Source: UBA1672 sp050633645 (GTDB lineage: Bacteria > Pseudomonadota > Alphaproteobacteria > Micavibrionales > Micavibrionaceae). Taken from it: DNA of 64,000 bases. The stretch's first letter is position 1; each line of letters starts with the position of its first letter. The notes beneath the pieces were generated by a model. The model ran no database searches. It saw nothing but the letters and a program-made list of their open reading frames with translations, and had not been told where the DNA came from. Location: positions 620,001 to 684,000 of the forward strand of contig JBOEGX010000001.1 in the NCBI GenBank assembly GCA_050633645.1. Reading direction: 5' to 3'. The translations under genes and the position numbers were made by a program. Positions 62,332-64,000 of this stretch are shown in pieces.

Positions 62332-62762
62332 TCTGCCGCGATCCCTTCGTAATCAGGGTAATAGCGCGCCACCCAATTTTGTGAGCGGACGATCCCTTTT
62401 CGTTGCAGAGGGGCTTCGAGCTTTTCCATCGCTTCACGCCAGAGATAGAACGATCTTTTTTCCTTCACGCGGTTGATATCGGGCGGCATATTTCGGCGGC
62501 CATAATGACGGAGCACCAGAAAATGCTCTCGCAGTAGCATACGGTTACGATAAAGCGTGTCCAGAACCTTTAATATATCCACGGGTTCGCAAGGACGCAT
62601 TTCACCGCCCGCCCCCGCCACGATACGCGCGCCGTCATTGCGGGCGGATTGTGCGGCGATGAACCAAAACCATGCCTCTTCGACATTATCGAACGGGGTG
62701 GTGTGGGTAGCGAAGCCATTTGCAACGTTAAAGCCGTTGTCTTTATTGGATATGTTTTTCAT
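62328..62762 (-). CDS. Conserved phage hypothetical protein, 144 aa
   Basis: First gene of the leftward operon, behind AAGGGCG. E-A-W-F-W-F near 29-34, R-P-C-E-P-V-D-I-L-K-V-L-D-T-L-Y-R near 56-72 and H-Y-G-R-R near 87-91 resemble a conserved alphaproteobacterial phage protein that precedes the permuted-papain-like gene. Function unknown; possibly packaging or regulation. Its promoter region carries the palindromic operator. Confidence 0.7.
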   Translation of the reverse strand: MKNISNKDNGFNVANGFATHTTPFDNVEEAWFWFIAAQSARNDGARIVAGAGGEMRPCEPVDILKVLDTLYRNRMLLREHFLVLRHYGRRNMPPDINRVKEKRSFYLWREAMEKLEAPLQRKGIVRSQNWVARYYPDYEGIAAE

Positions 62763-62843
62763 GTTCGCGCCCTTTTATTTTTTGTGAATATTCTTGTATG
62801 AGTGTGAGAGAAAAAAGATACAACTGTTCCCCTTATGTTCCAA

Positions 62844-62899
62844 CTTATGCTATAAATATTTTGCATTGTCAAGAAAAAAATAGGATGTTTTTCCTATTT
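62844..62899 (-). promoter_or_regulatory. Leftward promoter with palindromic operator
   Basis: On the minus strand TTGACA (62,867-62,872), 17 bases, CATAAG (62,844-62,849). Just upstream is a perfect inverted repeat AAATAGGA-N6-TCCTATTT (62,878-62,899). Two near-tandem GTTCC...CTTATG units (62,826-62,837 and 62,837-62,849) overlap the -10. This looks like a repressor-controlled switch between the phage locus and the HTH-PyrE gene. Confidence 0.7.
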
Positions 62900-62964
62900 A
62901 CCTTTTCATGTAAAAATGGGATTGTCGTCCTAAAGCTATAGAATCAATAAAGTAGGAAATGATT

Positions 62965-63891
62965 ATGTTTACGCATGCACAAATCTGGCAGGGGCTTGAC
63001 CGCCTTGCAAAATTAAAGGGATTTTCTCCGTCAGGATTGGCCAAGCGTGCGGGGTTGGATCCCACGTCTTTTAACAAATCAAAACGCATTAGCCCAGATG
63101 GAAAGCCGCGCTGGCCATCAACGGAGAGCCTTTCAAAGGTGCTATCGATCACCAATTCGACCATGTCTGACTTTACCGCGTTGATTGATGATTTTCAGGA
63201 TATGAAATTGAACAAAAATGAGAAAAGTGAGATTGCCCGCGATGCGGCGATGGCGTTGATTGAGACGGAATCTATTTTGTTTAACGCGGCAGAGCCTTTT
63301 ACCCTGAAATCAGGGAAGAAAAGTCCCGTTTATATTGATTGCCGCCGTCTTATTTCCTTTGTTAAGGAGCGTGATTTGTTGATGAACCATGCAGCAAGGC
63401 TTATCGCAGCGGATATTGGCGTGGATAATATTGATGTGATGGCGGGCGGTGAAACGGCGGGCATTCCCTATGGCGCATATATATCCGACCGATTGCACAA
63501 ACCGATGATTTATGTGCGCAAAGAGCCAAAAGGGTATGGCCGTATGGCGCAGATTGAAGGGTTTATGCCAGAGAAGAATGAGGCCGGTAAAAAGCCGAAT
63601 GTTATTTTGATTGAGGATTTACAAACTGATGGTGGTAGCAAGCGTATTTTTATTGAAGCCCTGCGTGAGGCCGGCGCAAAGGTGGAGCATGCCTTTGTTG
63701 TCTTTCACTATGGTATTTTCGAGGCGAGCAAGCAGAATATGAAAGACCTTGGAATATCTCTTCATGCGCTTACGACATGGTGGGACGTTCTGGCGGTGGC
63801 AAAGGAAAAGAAATATTTTGACGATGTGACGCTGGCCTCGGTTGAGTCGTTCCTTAATGACCCCATTAAATGGCAGGATAATCACGAATGA
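62965..63891 (+). CDS. pyrE: Phage-repressor-type HTH fused to orotate phosphoribosyltransferase
   Basis: 308 residues from ATG 62,965 (TAGGAAA at best spacing; ATG 62,959 also in frame). Residues 1-75 match the HTH domain of alphaproteobacterial S24-type repressors (H-A-Q-I-W, L-S-P-S-G-L-A-K-R-A-G-L-D-P-T-S-F-N-K-S-K-R, W-P-S-T-E-S). The rest is a full PyrE that makes OMP from orotate and PRPP: K-S-P-V-Y-I-D-C-R, G-G-E-T-A-G-I-P, R-K-E-P-K-G-Y-G and the PRPP loop I-L-I-E-D-L-Q-T-D-G-G. ATG 63,202 could start a normal 229-residue PyrE. The S24 peptidase domain is absent. Confidence 0.88.
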   Translation: MFTHAQIWQGLDRLAKLKGFSPSGLAKRAGLDPTSFNKSKRISPDGKPRWPSTESLSKVLSITNSTMSDFTALIDDFQDMKLNKNEKSEIARDAAMALIETESILFNAAEPFTLKSGKKSPVYIDCRRLISFVKERDLLMNHAARLIAADIGVDNIDVMAGGETAGIPYGAYISDRLHKPMIYVRKEPKGYGRMAQIEGFMPEKNEAGKKPNVILIEDLQTDGGSKRIFIEALREAGAKVEHAFVVFHYGIFEASKQNMKDLGISLHALTTWWDVLAVAKEKKYFDDVTLASVESFLNDPIKWQDNHE

Positions 63892-64000
63892 AAATACATT
63901 TTCACGCATCAGAAAATCCGCGCCCCCAAGCCGCGTTGCAAGAGCTTAGTGGGCGATATGAAAATCATCCCACCGATGAAGCCGATGTTATTGTTGTTTT
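63888..64000 (+). CDS. nadK: NAD kinase, N-terminal part (cut by window)
   Basis: Only 37 codons are visible. The start overlaps the pyrE stop as ATGA, so translation is coupled. The sequence H-F-H-A-S-E-N-P-x-x-Q-A-A-L-Q-E-L and E-A-D-V-I-V-V match the start of alphaproteobacterial NAD kinases, just before the G-G-D-G motif that would follow. It phosphorylates NAD to NADP. Confidence 0.75.
   Translation, partial: MKIHFHASENPRPQAALQELSGRYENHPTDEADVIVV

Larger units (their letters stand above)
33150..62762 (-). mobile_element. Podovirus-type phage structural locus with interleaved cargo genes
   Basis: A T7/podovirus-like set of virion and lysis genes runs almost entirely on the minus strand. 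Core: portal, scaffold, capsid, tail tubular proteins A and B, an internal-virion-like protein, tailspike, terminase, endolysin and holin. No integrase, excisionase, helicase, polymerase, RNA polymerase or attachment-site repeat was seen inside it, and the flanks are host genes (icd and pyrE-nadK). Either the phage is defective or domesticated, or its early genes are elsewhere. About 18 unrelated cargo genes are inserted between core genes, many as self-contained promoter-gene-terminator units. Confidence 0.85.

Noticed and set aside
33150..62762. Rhodobacter-type (siphovirus-like) gene transfer agent
   Set aside because: The holin and endolysin are GTA-like, but the portal, tail tubular proteins and tailspike are of short-tailed podovirus type; no tape measure or tail sheath genes occur.
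33150..62762. Attachment-site repeats or a tRNA target at the locus ends
   Set aside because: I found no tRNA gene and no convincing direct repeat flanking the locus by eye.
62898..63164. 88-residue minus-strand frame opposite the HTH domain
   Set aside because: Antisense shadow of a clearly conserved domain, with no ribosome binding site.
1..64000. CRISPR array, rRNA or tRNA genes, insertion sequences
   Set aside because: No regularly spaced repeats, no rRNA or tRNA signatures and no transposase-like frames were seen.

Overview
The window looks like chromosome from an alphaproteobacterium of moderate GC. The support is an AcnA-type aconitase, an NADP isocitrate dehydrogenase of the long Thermus/Rickettsia type, FolD, LepA, PyrE next to NAD kinase, a CheZ-like phosphatase, an alphaproteobacterial-style repressor HTH, a SleB-type endolysin and a GTA-type 3TM holin. 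The many lineage-specific acidic orphan proteins would fit a deep or predatory/symbiotic branch such as the Micavibrio-like groups, but that placement is only a guess. No rRNA, tRNA, CRISPR array, transposase or integrase was seen.

Positions 1-33,148 are host chromosome. Housekeeping genes (lepA, an M48 protease, GST, DUF455, DUF3137, cheZ, acnA, a cystathionine gamma-synthase-like enzyme, a CcmG/TlpA thioredoxin, yggT, folD, icd) alternate with orphan proteins. Within them I see a four-member family of small proteins sharing a W-x-EYD / GR-x-Q-x-x-G-x-K signature (1,237; 1,756; 10,572; 27,126). At three loci its members directly follow a larger orphan protein. A run of three tiny lipoproteins lies at 8,013-8,538.

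Positions 33,150-62,762 hold a short-tailed (T7/podovirus-type) phage structural locus, almost entirely on the minus strand. In transcription order it encodes three conserved small proteins, MuF-type toxin modules, portal, scaffold, capsid, a small virion protein, tail tubular proteins A and B, an internal-virion-like protein, a pectate-lyase-fold tailspike, a possible small terminase, the large terminase, a membrane/coiled-coil lysis-type protein, SleB endolysin and holin. No integrase, replication or RNA polymerase gene lies in the locus, so it may be a domesticated or defective particle. About 18 non-phage cargo genes sit between the core genes. Many have their own TTGACA-N17/18-TATAAT promoter and are followed by an intrinsic terminator. 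A recurring leader motif (TTCAGG-Y-R-Y-A on the plus strand) precedes many core genes. Upstream of portal is a chain of three toxin/immunity cassettes joined by near-identical DNA repeats. The first carries a peptidoglycan-binding domain and a colicin-M-like tail, with a membrane immunity candidate on the opposite strand.

At the right edge an HTH domain of the phage-repressor type is fused in frame to a complete orotate phosphoribosyltransferase (PyrE). It is divergent from the phage locus across a perfect palindrome (AAATAGGA-N6-TCCTATTT) next to a leftward promoter. nadK follows by a 4-base overlap. My reading, which is inference, is that the HTH-PyrE protein may tie control of the particle locus to pyrimidine metabolism.
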